From Alphaproteobacteria bacterium (GTDB lineage Bacteria; Pseudomonadota; Alphaproteobacteria; Elsterales; Elsteraceae): 64,000 nucleotides of DNA. The notes below the pieces were generated by a model. The model was not told the origin of the DNA. It did no database searches and saw only the letters and a program-made list of their open reading frames with translations. The translations under genes and the position numbers were made by a program. Below, one piece after another: positions 1 through 8,871 of the stretch (position 1 is the stretch's first letter; each line of letters starts with the position of its first letter). The DNA lies in assembly GCA_013298565.1 (NCBI GenBank), contig JAAFIC010000002.1, positions 32,675 through 96,674 of the forward strand, given 5' to 3'.

Positions 1-540
1 GACGAAAAGCTCACGCCGCTACGGTTGGGCGGCGTCGTGTGTGGTTTTCTCGGTGTCACCATCATGCTGGGGCCGAGTGCGGTTACCGGATTAAGCGGCC
101 CGTTGCTGGCTCAGGCCGCCATTCTCACAGCGGCTTTATCTTATGGGTGGGCGGTTTGGTACGGGCGGCGGTTGAAGAAGGTAAACCCAATCCAGGCGGC
201 GCTTGGGCAATTGACCGCCGCTTCGCTGCTCATGGTGCCCTTGATGCTGTTCGCCGACCGGCCCTGGAGCCTGCCGCCATTGTCCTGGCCGGCGATTGGA
301 TCGCTGGTTGGGTTGGCGACACTCTCCACCGCTCTGGCCTATGTGCTCTATTTTCGCCTGCTGGCGCGGGTAGGGGCGGGGAATTCCTCGCTCGTAACCT
401 TCCTCATTCCGCCGAGCGCGCTCCTAATGGGCATTCTGTTTCTAAACGAAAGCCTAACGCTGTGGCAGGTTGCAGGAATGGCGGGCATTGGGCTTGGGTT
501 ATCTTTGGTCGATGGGCGGTTGTTTCGCCGGGCTGGGTGA
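1..540 (+). CDS. DMT/EamA-family transporter, C-terminal part
   Basis: The reading frame is open from the first base of the window, so the N-terminal part of the gene lies outside it. The visible 179 residues hold about five hydrophobic segments with the short loops and the PLLA/PPSALLMG-type turns of the second EamA repeat of drug/metabolite transporters. Such proteins are inner-membrane exporters of small metabolites; nothing here reveals the substrate. The last codons run into a 14-bp tandem repeat (531-572) that contains the stop codon. The frame-shifted ORF at 39-554 is a shadow of this gene. Confidence 0.8.
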   Translation, partial: DEKLTPLRLGGVVCGFLGVTIMLGPSAVTGLSGPLLAQAAILTAALSYGWAVWYGRRLKKVNPIQAALGQLTAASLLMVPLMLFADRPWSLPPLSWPAIGSLVGLATLSTALAYVLYFRLLARVGAGNSSLVTFLIPPSALLMGILFLNESLTLWQVAGMAGIGLGLSLVDGRLFRRAG

Positions 541-572
541 TCCTGGCTGGGTGATCCGGGCTGGGTGATCCT
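531..572. repeat. Three tandem copies of a 14-bp unit across a stop codon
   Basis: The unit GGCTGGGTGATCC plus T or G occurs three times back to back (531-544, 545-558, 559-572). The first copy carries the TGA stop of the DMT transporter. It looks like a slippage-type duplication of the end of the gene. Similar short duplications occur at the ends of hprK and ptsH in this window. Confidence 0.85.
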
Positions 573-703
573 GTAACACCACGTAACAAAGCGTGAATTG
601 CTGCAAGCCATTGCCCTTGCTATCTCTAAACTTGGATTAGATCGCGATGCGGGGAAGAGGCACCCCGCGCGTGATGGCAAGGATCAGCAGCGTGGAGGCA
701 AGC

Positions 704-1657
704 ATGAGCGATCGGCGAGGTAAGGCAGCGGCGGTGCCGACTGCGTCGCGTCGAACAATCGTGCAGGCTATTCGCTGTGAGGGCATTGGTCTTCATACGG
801 GCAAGCCGGTTGCGATGACGCTGGTTCCGGCGGCCCCCGGCACGGGCATCGTGTTCCGCCGCACCGATGTTCCGGGCGATACGGGCGTGTTGCCCGCGCG
901 CTGGGACCGGGTGACGCAAACAATGCACGCAACGCTGCTGTCGAACGCGAATGGCGTGACCCTCTCAACCGTCGAACATGTTATGGCCGCATTGGCGGGC
1001 CTGGGGATCGACGATATTCTGGTCGCCGTCGATGGCCCAGAACTACCGATTATGGACGGATCGTCCGAACCTTTTGTGTTTCTGCTGGAAAGCGCGGGCC
1101 TGCGCGACAGTGAGCAGCCGCGCCGTTACCTGAAAATTCGCCGCACCGTCTCGATCACCGAAGGTCGCAAAACCGCGAGCCTGTCGCCCGCCGATCATTT
1201 TTCGGTGTCGGTCGAAATCGACTTCGGTGATACCGCCGTTGCCCGCCAAAGTGGGGCCGTGGTGGTCAATCCTACCAGCTTCAAAACCGAAATTAGCCGC
1301 GCGCGCACCTTCGGTTTCTTGGAAGAGGTTAATTACCTGCGCGCCAATGGCCTTGCGCTTGGCGGCTCGCTCGATAACGCCGTCGTCGTTTCCGGCCAAA
1401 GCGTGATGAACCCGGAAGGGCTACGCTTTGCCGACGAGTTCGTGCGCCACAAAATTTTGGATTGCATTGGTGATTTGTATCTAGCGGGTGGCCCTGTTTT
1501 GGGGGCTTTCCACGGCGTGCGCTCCGGCCATGCGCTGAACAATAAGCTCCTGCGGGCGGTATTCGCCGATCCGGCTAACTACGAGTGGGTCGAAGCCATC
1601 CCCGCCGTCGCCGTCGGTGCGCCGATGGACCTGCCAGCGGTAGCAGCGCGGGCTTAA
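704..1657 (+). CDS. lpxC: UDP-3-O-acyl-N-acetylglucosamine deacetylase LpxC
   Basis: LpxC is the zinc amidase that catalyses the committed step of lipid A synthesis. The protein has 317 residues, the usual length. Expected zinc ligands are visible: His92 in the STVEHVMAAL motif, and His249 and Asp253 in VRHKILDCIGD. The later SGHALNN motif supplies the catalytic His276. The start at 704 is chosen because a GGAGG lies 7 bases upstream; the in-frame ATG at 647 has no such signal. The usual neighbour ftsZ is not visible in the window. The gene is followed by a strong bidirectional hairpin at 1663-1709 facing a convergent operon. Lipid A synthesis implies an outer membrane with LPS. Confidence 0.97.
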   Translation: MSDRRGKAAAVPTASRRTIVQAIRCEGIGLHTGKPVAMTLVPAAPGTGIVFRRTDVPGDTGVLPARWDRVTQTMHATLLSNANGVTLSTVEHVMAALAGLGIDDILVAVDGPELPIMDGSSEPFVFLLESAGLRDSEQPRRYLKIRRTVSITEGRKTASLSPADHFSVSVEIDFGDTAVARQSGAVVVNPTSFKTEISRARTFGFLEEVNYLRANGLALGGSLDNAVVVSGQSVMNPEGLRFADEFVRHKILDCIGDLYLAGGPVLGAFHGVRSGHALNNKLLRAVFADPANYEWVEAIPAVAVGAPMDLPAVAARA

Positions 1658-1662
1658 AGGCG

Positions 1663-1709
1663 GCTTTAGAGCCTCGTGCGTCAAACTATGACGCACGAGG
1701 CTCTAAAGC
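1663..1709. terminator. Bidirectional hairpin terminator between lpxC and the convergent hydratase gene
   Basis: A perfect 21-bp inverted repeat (1663-1683 and 1689-1709) with loop AACTA lies between two converging genes. The arms carry the TTTAGAGC...GCTCTAAA boundary shared with other hairpins in the window. On the minus strand a run of six T follows the stop codon of the hydratase. Confidence 0.85.
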
Positions 1710-1742
1710 CTTTATCATAGACGAATGTGACTAAAAAACGCT

Positions 1743-3425
1743 CTAAACAGCATTGAGCCAGGGGATAGCCTTATTTTTGGCTTCGTCTTTGGCCTCGTCG
1801 TAGCCTGCGTCGGCATAGCGCATGACGCCGAGAGATGTATCGTTGTTCAAACTGAGCGTGAGCCGTTGTGCCGCAGCTTCAGTTCCGTCCGCGATTAATG
1901 TTACGCCAGAGCTTGTCATGAAACCGGCGTAACCGCCGCCGCCGGAATGAACGACGACGAGATCGGCCATAGAAGCGCACAAGGTCATAGCGTTAATCAG
2001 CGGCCAATCGGCAATGGCGTCCGAGCCATCGCACATGTTTTCAGTCATGATATTAGGGTGAGCCATAGCCCCCGCATCAAGATGATCGCGCGAAAAGGCG
2101 ATGGGGCCGCTCAATGTGCCATTTCGGACCATTTCGTTGACGGCCAGGGCCAATTCGGTGCGAACACCATGCCCAAGCCAAGCGATGCGTGAGGGCAAAC
2201 CCTCGAAGGGAACGCGCTCGCGCGCAAGCCTTATCCAATTCGAGACAATTTGATTATCTGGAAAGCGCTGCAAGACGAAATCATCAATCTTGCAAATATC
2301 TTGCGGATCACCGGATAAAGCCATCCACCGGAAGGGGCCAATCGCACGGCAAAAAAGTGGGCGCAGATAGGCTTCGGTAAAAATGGGAATATCGAAAGCT
2401 CGGCTAACCCCGCCCTCCAACGCATGAGTGCGGATAAGATTGCCATTGTCGAAGGCTATTGCTCCGCGCGCCTGCATTTCCAGAATGGCAGTGACATGCG
2501 CCACGATTGATCTACGCCCTTCAACCATCAAGCGGGCAGGATCGGTCTGTCGCAACGCCTTGACGTCATCCAAGCTGAAGCCCGCAGGTACATAGCCATA
2601 GACGAGATCGTGGGCGGCAGTCTGATCGGTTACGATATCGGGGGTTATCCCACGGGCTACAATTTCAGGATAGATTTCCGCCGCGTTGCCAATAACGGCA
2701 ACAGAAACCGCCGCACGCGCGGCGCACGCCGTTGCGATCAACGCCAAAGCATGATCAAGGTCGTCGGCTATATGATCTAGGAAACCGATTTCTTTACGCA
2801 TTGCTGCGCGGTCGGGGTCAACTTCGACGGTAAGAATGGCCGCATTCGCCATTGTCCCTGCCAACGGTTGTGCGCCGCCCATTCCGCCCAGACCAGCCGT
2901 CAGAATAAAACGGCCTCGTAAATCGCTATCGAAATAACGCTCGGCAATACGCATGAAAATTTCATACGTTCCCTGAATAACACCTTGGCTGCCAATATAT
3001 TGCCAAGCCCCTGCCGTAAGCCCTCCCCAGCAAATAAGCCCTTTCTTTTCAAGCTCATAGAAATTTTCAGCCGTTGCCCATCGCCCCACTAAATTGCAAT
3101 TGGCCATAATAACCAACGGCGCGTTCACATGGGTTTTTAGCAGCCCGATGGGCTTGCCGGATTGGATGATGAGGGTCTGATCTTCCTCCATCGTTTTCAG
3201 GGTTTCGACGATCACCCGATGCGCCGCCCAATTCCGCGCGGCTTTGCCGAGGGCGGCATAGACGATCAGCGCATCAGGGTTTTCACCGACGGACAACACA
3301 TTCTCAAGCAAGCGCAGCAGCGCTTCCTGCCGCCAGCCTTTGCAGCGCACTTCATCTCCGCCGGGAATCGGAAAGCCTGCGTGGCGCGGTAAAGCGGGTT
3401 GATACAGGGTCGCTTCGTTCATCAT
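1743..3425 (-). CDS. Urocanase-family hydratase, probable thiourocanate hydratase
   Basis: This 560-residue protein is a clear urocanase-family member, with NAD motif GLGGMGGAQ at 178-186, YIGSQGVIQGTYE before it, GNAAEIYPE near 248, and the late motifs FCRAIGPFRWMALSGDP and RDHLDAGAM. It departs from canonical HutU at key places. The RICW motif, whose Cys is catalytic in HutU as I recall, is RIAW here (Ala415), and LHHGGG is VHSGGG. No hutI or hutG lies nearby. Instead it sits last in an operon with a DUF917 protein, hydantoinase, carbamoylase and ammonia-lyase homologue. This fits hydration of thiourocanate to 3-(5-oxo-2-thioxoimidazolidin-4-yl)propionate in ergothioneine breakdown. Two ATGs (3425, 3422) could serve as start. 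The family assignment is firm; the substrate is inferred. The stop TAG is part of a TAGAGC boundary motif. Confidence 0.85.
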   Translation of the reverse strand: MMNEATLYQPALPRHAGFPIPGGDEVRCKGWRQEALLRLLENVLSVGENPDALIVYAALGKAARNWAAHRVIVETLKTMEEDQTLIIQSGKPIGLLKTHVNAPLVIMANCNLVGRWATAENFYELEKKGLICWGGLTAGAWQYIGSQGVIQGTYEIFMRIAERYFDSDLRGRFILTAGLGGMGGAQPLAGTMANAAILTVEVDPDRAAMRKEIGFLDHIADDLDHALALIATACAARAAVSVAVIGNAAEIYPEIVARGITPDIVTDQTAAHDLVYGYVPAGFSLDDVKALRQTDPARLMVEGRRSIVAHVTAILEMQARGAIAFDNGNLIRTHALEGGVSRAFDIPIFTEAYLRPLFCRAIGPFRWMALSGDPQDICKIDDFVLQRFPDNQIVSNWIRLARERVPFEGLPSRIAWLGHGVRTELALAVNEMVRNGTLSGPIAFSRDHLDAGAMAHPNIMTENMCDGSDAIADWPLINAMTLCASMADLVVVHSGGGGYAGFMTSSGVTLIADGTEAAAQRLTLSLNNDTSLGVMRYADAGYDEAKDEAKNKAIPWLNAV

Positions 3426-4517
3426 TTAGGCTTTCGGCAGAAACGGGGTGATTGCCAAGTTCATGGCTTTTTCGACCGGCGGGTACACGCTAGGGTCCAG
3501 CACGCCTGCTGAAAGTGGCAAGCGGCTATGGGGAACGTGCAAAACTTTAATCGCCATGCCGACGTGTAACTGCCCAACGCTTAACGGCTCGCCTTGTTCA
3601 TCGAGAGTGGTAATAACATCCGGGAAGGTGGCAAGCCGCTGCCCGTCGTTATCCTCCACGGCCATATACTCATTCATAACGTGCAGTTTTCGGGCGGTAT
3701 GGCCGCTGCCGATAAAAATAGTACCAATATCAAAGGCTTCTTTTGTGTAAACGACATCAATCGCGGTGATTTGACCTTCGACGAGAATATACCCCTCGGT
3801 CGTTGTGCAAATGGCATCAATGACCGCACTTACGCCTTTAGGTTCGGCTTTTACAATAGCCTCTCCCAGAGCCAAAGCGCGCGAAATTCCCCCCAGCGCG
3901 GCGTGGGTTTTGACGTAGGAGGCGCGCACCGGATTGCGGCACGAGGCAATAAATCCACCCGACATATCGGAAGCCGTCCGCAAAATCGGCGAAACTTTTG
4001 CCGTCGCGCCGCGTACAACCAACTCGATATAGCGGTTTTCGGCACGGTTTCCGCCAACAGCGGTTTGAATCATTGGCTCTGGCGATCCGGCTAGCCCGAT
4101 TGATCCCATATCGCCCGTCGGATGGGCGCGGATATCGCCGACAGCATCCAGAACCTTGGTGCCTAAAACTGCCGACGGTAGCCAACCGTTCAAAGTAGAA
4201 GAGCGGCCATTTTGGCCAACCATGAGGGCAGCCAAAGGCTCGCCAAGCGCCTCTTGCAGTAACGAAGTCGCTTTTACGTAGTCAACTCCCTGCATTTCCC
4301 AAGCGGTTGTGCCAGCGGGGGCACCAATTGCGGCGGCTGTTGCAACCCAATCTTCCGGCGCAAGCTCGTCAATACTCACTAATTCCGGTGCGCCGATGGT
4401 AACGGCGGCGGTTCCCAGCATCCGGCCATGGTCCGCCCATCCGCCCCCTCCGGCAGCGTAGATGGAGCCGCCCCGAACGGCGAATTCCACATCCTGAAGC
4501 GTCAGGCGTCTTTTCAT
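3426..4517 (-). CDS. DUF917 protein, probable thiohydantoin desulfurase
   Basis: The 363-residue protein has the DUF917 hallmarks: an early glycine-rich stretch (YAAGGGGWADHGR) and the central GDIRAHPTGDMGS segment. As I recall, Pfam has renamed this family S-Me-THD, after thiohydantoin desulfurase activity. In the five-step ergothioneine pathway such a protein replaces the ring sulfur of the thiohydantoin with oxygen, giving hydantoin-5-propionate and hydrosulfide. It abuts the hydratase gene with no gap and follows the carbamoylase gene by 11 bases, so all three are cotranscribed. The family call is strong. The reaction is inferred from family and neighbours. The ribosome-binding site is weak, which suggests translation coupled to the upstream gene. 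Confidence 0.82.
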   Translation of the reverse strand: MKRRLTLQDVEFAVRGGSIYAAGGGGWADHGRMLGTAAVTIGAPELVSIDELAPEDWVATAAAIGAPAGTTAWEMQGVDYVKATSLLQEALGEPLAALMVGQNGRSSTLNGWLPSAVLGTKVLDAVGDIRAHPTGDMGSIGLAGSPEPMIQTAVGGNRAENRYIELVVRGATAKVSPILRTASDMSGGFIASCRNPVRASYVKTHAALGGISRALALGEAIVKAEPKGVSAVIDAICTTTEGYILVEGQITAIDVVYTKEAFDIGTIFIGSGHTARKLHVMNEYMAVEDNDGQRLATFPDVITTLDEQGEPLSVGQLHVGMAIKVLHVPHSRLPLSAGVLDPSVYPPVEKAMNLAITPFLPKA

Positions 4518-4528
4518 GGCAATCTCAC

Positions 4529-5800
4529 TTATTCGCTGGGGGTCGTTTGCGCTAAGCGCCGGTCGGCCCGCAGGAGAGTTTCAAAGAGAACATCGGTGCC
4601 TTTGGCGACGGCATCGCGGTCGGCCCACTCTTCCGGGCAATGACTACGCCCCCCCAAGCACGGCACAAAAATCATTGCCGACGGGGCAATATGGGCGAAC
4701 CAAGCCATATCGTGCCCCGCGCCCGAGGCCAAATCCCGCTGCTTCAATCCGAGTTCGTCGGCAGCGTGACGAAAGTCGGCCATAAGCTGTGGATCGCTGG
4801 GGGCGGGCGGATTGTCTGAGACGGGCTTTAGAACCGCCGTTACGCCGACATGGTGTGTGGCAATTGCCGCGACATCGCCCTCAAGGGCCGCAAGAAACGC
4901 TGTGAGATCGGCCCGTACTTCTGAGCGAATATCCAGCAGTAAAGACATGAACTGCGGCACAACATTGGCCGCATTGGGGATAACCCGCGCTTCCCCAACG
5001 GTTGCCACAAAATGCCCGAGGCCGCGTGCCGATTGGCTCTCGGCCCGACGCCGAACCGCTAAAACTAGCTCCGCGCCGGCAACCAGCGCATCCGCGCGCG
5101 AAGCCATAGGCGTCGTTCCGGCATGATCGGGGCGGCCCGTGACTTCGATCAACACGCGGGTAACGCCTGAAATTGCCGTCACCACGCCAATTTCTAACGT
5201 CTCATCTTCCAGTACCGGGCCTTGCTCGATATGGAGTTCTAGGAAAGCCGCAATGTTGGTTCGTTTAGCATCGGTCAGTCGTGTGCTATCCCCGCCCATA
5301 CGGTCGATACCCGCCTGTAGGGTTTCACCCGTATCGTTGGTTCGCGCGAGCATAGCATCGGTGAGCGTGCCAGCCACGGCACGGCTGCCCACGCAGGATA
5401 ACCCGTAGGGGCTAACCTCTTCGGCCAAGCAATCGTAAATCTCAAGCGCATGGTCCAGTTCAATCGCCCGTTCTTGCAGAACACGGGCTACTTCTAACCC
5501 GGCGGCAACGCCCAGAATGCCATCGAAACGCCCGCCCTCCGGCACTGTATCGCTGTGCGAGCCAATAACGAGTGTGCCCAAACCGGTACGGCGGCCTTCT
5601 TTGCGGCCAATCAAGTTCCCTGCGGTATCAAGCCGTACCGTTAGCCCCGCCGCGCGCATTCGGTTGGCGATAAGATCGCGCCCGGTGAGATAGAGGGCGG
5701 AAAAGGCACGCCGCGTCCACGGGCGACCCGGCTCGGTAATATCCGCTAAATCCATCAGGTCGGCCCAAAGCCGATCAGCATTGATCGGGCGATTATCCAT
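4529..5800 (-). CDS. M20-family N-carbamoyl amino acid amidohydrolase (carbamoylase)
   Basis: The 423-residue protein belongs to the M20 group that includes allantoate amidohydrolase and L-carbamoylase. Dinuclear metal ligands are all visible: His82 and Asp84 in GSHSDT, Asp93 in GGRFDGILG, Glu127/Glu128 in LAEEVSPYG, the ELHIEQGPVLE motif and the final GGRSHCPEEW histidine. In this operon the likely substrate is N-carbamoylglutamate, released as glutamate, CO2 and ammonia, the last step of ergothioneine catabolism. Start at 5800 is preferred: GGAGG lies 9 bases upstream and the gene then overlaps the hydantoinase stop by 8 bases. A TTG at 5821 is possible but less likely. Allantoate amidohydrolase is the alternative, but no other purine-catabolism genes are present. 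Confidence 0.88.
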   Translation of the reverse strand: MDNRPINADRLWADLMDLADITEPGRPWTRRAFSALYLTGRDLIANRMRAAGLTVRLDTAGNLIGRKEGRRTGLGTLVIGSHSDTVPEGGRFDGILGVAAGLEVARVLQERAIELDHALEIYDCLAEEVSPYGLSCVGSRAVAGTLTDAMLARTNDTGETLQAGIDRMGGDSTRLTDAKRTNIAAFLELHIEQGPVLEDETLEIGVVTAISGVTRVLIEVTGRPDHAGTTPMASRADALVAGAELVLAVRRRAESQSARGLGHFVATVGEARVIPNAANVVPQFMSLLLDIRSEVRADLTAFLAALEGDVAAIATHHVGVTAVLKPVSDNPPAPSDPQLMADFRHAADELGLKQRDLASGAGHDMAWFAHIAPSAMIFVPCLGGRSHCPEEWADRDAVAKGTDVLFETLLRADRRLAQTTPSE

Positions 5801-7178
5801 GAATCGGGGCCTCCAGGCCAAGAGTGCGAAGCGGACGAATAAATTGCCCTGCGCCCGGCTTCGCTAAAACGCGCTGGCCATCGAAAATGGGCTGCCCCCG
5901 GTTCCAAGCCCCTGCCACTGTCCAGGGTAGCTTTAGCCCGTTATACGGACTCCAGCCGACAATCGTGTGCCCGCTGGCGGCGGCATCATAGGTTTTTGCA
6001 TCCGGCAGCAGCACGCAAATATCGGCATCGCGCCCGATCTTGAACGCCCCCTTGCGATCTGACAGGCGAAAATGCCGTGCGGGATTTTCGCTTAACAGCC
6101 GTGCGGCCATTGTTAAGGGAATCCCCCGCTCAACCAGCCCCTTAACCAGAAGCGGTACAAGCACTTCAAGCCCTGGCACCCCGGAACTGTTGGTGAGCAT
6201 ATCTGGGCGGGTTTTGCGGTCTTCCGACCAGGCCACATGGTCGGTTGAGACCATTGTCACTTTGCCTTGCGCCAACCGCTGCCAAAGGGCTTCCACTTCG
6301 GCACGTGGCCGAATTGGCGGATTGATTTTGGCTTTACCGCCCAGGCGGGCAACATCGTTTTCCTCATCAAGCGTTAGGTAATGAATGCAGCATTCGATGG
6401 TTGCGGCATACCCTTGCGCCCTATAGGCGGCGGCCATGTCGTAGCCCCGCGCCAAGGAGCAGTGAACAATATGTGCCGCGCACGCCGTGAGCGCGCCAAT
6501 TTCATACACTTCCGCCGTTGCCAGAACTTCGGTGAGGGGCGGACGCGATAGGCCATGCGCGCGCCAATCGGTAATGCCGTGCGCTTTTACCTGCGCGATA
6601 TAGGCCTCTACGGTTTCATGATTTTCGTTGTGAACACCGGCGCTTAAGCCGAAAGGGGCAATCGCTGCGAAACATTCCGCCATCAATTTTGGCGGGATGC
6701 GGGGGAAGCGTTTGGGGTCGGTCCCAAAAGTAGAGAATTTGAATGCAGCAACCCCCGCGTCAACCATTTCGGCGATGCGTGAGGCACCTTCGGTTGGGTC
6801 GATTGTGCCGTAAAGCGCAAAATCAACCCGCGCAGTCTGGCCTGCCGCTGCTGCTTTACTCTGCACAGCCTGCGCCGAAGCAATGAGTAACCCCTCATCA
6901 TAGGGCATATCGACAATCGTCGTCACCCCGCCCGCCGCAGCGGCATTGGTGGACCAAGCGAACCCTTCTTGGTCCTTTTGGCTTAGGGTGTGGGTTTGCG
7001 CGTCGATTGCACCGGGCATAATCAATGCGCCTGGCAAAACATGGCGCGTGCGGGCTGCCGGTGCCTCGCCCTGTCCGATCAGGGCGATTGTCTCCCCGCG
7101 AACGGCAACGAAACCGTTTGGAATCAAGCGTTCTGGCGTAACAACCGTGCCCGATAAAACGAGATCGAAATCACTCAT
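5793..7178 (-). CDS. Cyclic amidohydrolase (hydantoinase/allantoinase type), probable hydantoin-5-propionate hydrolase
   Basis: This 461-residue amidohydrolase has a TIM-barrel metal site with carboxylated-Lys candidate Lys147 (AAFKFST), His183 (HNEN), His236/His239 (HIVHCS) and Asp313 (STDHVAWS). The first metal motif, normally DxHxH, reads DAQTH (Gln61, His63), so one usual ligand is replaced. The operon context predicts ring opening of hydantoin-5-propionate to N-carbamoylglutamate, the step before the adjacent carbamoylase. The gene lies 5 bases downstream of the transporter permease and overlaps the carbamoylase start. Allantoinase or dihydropyrimidinase activity cannot be excluded from sequence alone. 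The Gln substitution should be checked against characterised members. Confidence 0.85.
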   Translation of the reverse strand: MSDFDLVLSGTVVTPERLIPNGFVAVRGETIALIGQGEAPAARTRHVLPGALIMPGAIDAQTHTLSQKDQEGFAWSTNAAAAGGVTTIVDMPYDEGLLIASAQAVQSKAAAAGQTARVDFALYGTIDPTEGASRIAEMVDAGVAAFKFSTFGTDPKRFPRIPPKLMAECFAAIAPFGLSAGVHNENHETVEAYIAQVKAHGITDWRAHGLSRPPLTEVLATAEVYEIGALTACAAHIVHCSLARGYDMAAAYRAQGYAATIECCIHYLTLDEENDVARLGGKAKINPPIRPRAEVEALWQRLAQGKVTMVSTDHVAWSEDRKTRPDMLTNSSGVPGLEVLVPLLVKGLVERGIPLTMAARLLSENPARHFRLSDRKGAFKIGRDADICVLLPDAKTYDAAASGHTIVGWSPYNGLKLPWTVAGAWNRGQPIFDGQRVLAKPGAGQFIRPLRTLGLEAPIHG

Positions 7179-7183
7179 GTGTT

Positions 7184-7936
7184 TTAGTCTCCAGAACCGG
7201 TTAAACCTAAGCGGCGTTTCAGGAAATTTTCAAAATAGCCCATCAAATCGTAAAACAAGACCGCCATTAAACCAACTATCAGGCCGCCATGTAAAATGAA
7301 TGCCATATTATCGGATAGAAGACCTGCAATAATTACTTCGCCCAATCCTTTGGCTGCAACGGTCGATCCGATTGTTGCTGTGCCGATATTGATAACCATA
7401 GCAATTTTAATACCCTCAACAATCAGCGGCAGGGCGAGGGGTAAATCGACTTTTCGCAAGCGCTGTCCAGCCGTCATGCCCATGCCATCAGCCGCTTCGG
7501 TGATCTGTTCCGGCACGCGCTGCAAACCGGCTACGGAGTTTTCAAAAATCGGCAGCAACCCATAGAGGAAGAGGGCGATGAGGGTTGGTGCAACGCCGAA
7601 ACCTACCGCCGGTACGGCCAGTGCTAGAACGGCAACCGGCGGAAAAGTCTGGCCCGTATTTGTCAGAACGCGCGACAGCGGCAGAAACTCCGCTCCGCTT
7701 GGACGGGTTACAAAAATTGCAGCCGCAATGGCGACGATCGCCCCGGCACTGGTTGCAATCAACACGAGGCCAAGATGGGAGACCGTCAGCCAGAGCAGAC
7801 TGTCGTAGGGATAAATCGGTGGCGCATCAGGCCGATTGAGCCACCGAAACAGCCCGATAAAGAGTTCCGGCGCTAAGATAAGAACCCCGAGACAGCCCGC
7901 TAAAACGGCTCGGAACAACAGCGCGCCGCCCTTCAT
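7184..7936 (-). CDS. Betaine-type ABC transporter permease (YehW/OpuCB-like)
   Basis: The 250-residue membrane protein has about six transmembrane segments and the permease coupling motif EAADGMGMTAGQRLRKVDLPLALP, typical of the quaternary-amine (glycine betaine/choline/carnitine) permease family. It starts with ATG inside the ATGA overlap with the ATPase stop codon, so translation is coupled. Together with the ATPase, the second permease and the binding protein it forms an importer. In this operon the cargo is probably ergothioneine, a trimethylammonium betaine, rather than an osmoprotectant. No osmotic regulation signal is visible. Confidence 0.88.
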   Translation of the reverse strand: MKGGALLFRAVLAGCLGVLILAPELFIGLFRWLNRPDAPPIYPYDSLLWLTVSHLGLVLIATSAGAIVAIAAAIFVTRPSGAEFLPLSRVLTNTGQTFPPVAVLALAVPAVGFGVAPTLIALFLYGLLPIFENSVAGLQRVPEQITEAADGMGMTAGQRLRKVDLPLALPLIVEGIKIAMVINIGTATIGSTVAAKGLGEVIIAGLLSDNMAFILHGGLIVGLMAVLFYDLMGYFENFLKRRLGLTGSGD

Positions 7937-8871
7937 GGCCGTCGGCCTTGGGCGAGTAATGCGTCGAGCGTGATTTGGCCTAACTGGCGTCCGTCCGAAT
8001 CAACAACGGACGCTACTTTAAGCCCGCGCCAAACAAACTCTGCCAAAGCATCGCGCAGGCTTAAGGTTGCTGGTAGCGTTTCCGCCCCGATAGTATCCCC
8101 AGGCACAGCAAAGTCGGCCAGTTGTTTCAACGACATGAGCTTGAGAGACCGATCTAGGGTTCCGGTTAATTGGCTCGTAAACGGGTCTTTTGGCTCAGTC
8201 AGAATGGTGGTCGGGCTGCCAAAATCGACCAGTTTTCCCTGCTTCATAACGGCAATGCGATGACCGAGGTGAAACGCCTCGTCCATATCGTGCGTCACCA
8301 ACACAATTGATGTGCCGAACCGACGTTGAATATCGAGAAGATCATCTTGCGCCTTGGCGCGAATAACAGGATCGAGCGCGCCAAACGGTTCATCCATCAG
8401 CAAAAGTTCTGGCTCTGCGGCCAAGGCTCGGGCCACGCCAACCCGTTGTTGCTGCCCGCCCGACAGTTGATGGGGGTATTTATGAGCAAAGGTTTCTGGG
8501 GGTAAGTGAAACAGCGTTAGCAATTCTTCTACACGACCAGCAATGCGCGCCTTGGGCCACCCGAGCAAGTTCGGAACAGTGGCGATATTATCGGCAACCG
8601 TGTAATGCGGAAAAAGCCCATGCCCTTGAATAGCGTACCCGATGCGACGACGGAGTTCGGTTGCCGGTAAACTGGCTGTATCCAGCCCATTAATCAATAT
8701 CCGCCCCGATGTTGGTGGGATCAGGCGATTGATCATGCGGAGCAAGGTAGATTTACCCGACCCTGACGTGCCGACAATGACAGTAATACTATTAGGCTCC
8801 AGTGACATCGACACATGATCGACCGCCACCATAGTCCCATAGATTTTTGAAACGTCTTCGATTGTAATCAT
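7933..8871 (-). CDS. Betaine-type ABC transporter ATPase with C-terminal CBS-like part
   Basis: A 312-residue ATPase with Walker A GTSGSGKST (about residues 33-41), Q-loop region, signature LSGGQQQR and Walker B LLLMDEPFGALD. After the nucleotide-binding domain, residues 235-312 include a stretch (TLPATLSLRDAL, VVDSDGRQLGQI) resembling one CBS motif, as in OpuCA/ProV-type ATPases where CBS domains sense ionic strength or nucleotides. The gene overlaps both neighbouring permease genes by 4 bases (ATGA). It energises import by the transporter encoded at 7184-11001. Confidence 0.92.
   Translation of the reverse strand: MITIEDVSKIYGTMVAVDHVSMSLEPNSITVIVGTSGSGKSTLLRMINRLIPPTSGRILINGLDTASLPATELRRRIGYAIQGHGLFPHYTVADNIATVPNLLGWPKARIAGRVEELLTLFHLPPETFAHKYPHQLSGGQQQRVGVARALAAEPELLLMDEPFGALDPVIRAKAQDDLLDIQRRFGTSIVLVTHDMDEAFHLGHRIAVMKQGKLVDFGSPTTILTEPKDPFTSQLTGTLDRSLKLMSLKQLADFAVPGDTIGAETLPATLSLRDALAEFVWRGLKVASVVDSDGRQLGQITLDALLAQGRRP

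Noticed and set aside
4529..7178. Allantoin degradation (allantoinase plus allantoate amidohydrolase)
   Set aside because: No ureidoglycolate or uricase genes are present, the pair is embedded with a DUF917 protein and lyase, and the order of chemistry fits hydantoin-5-propionate and N-carbamoylglutamate.
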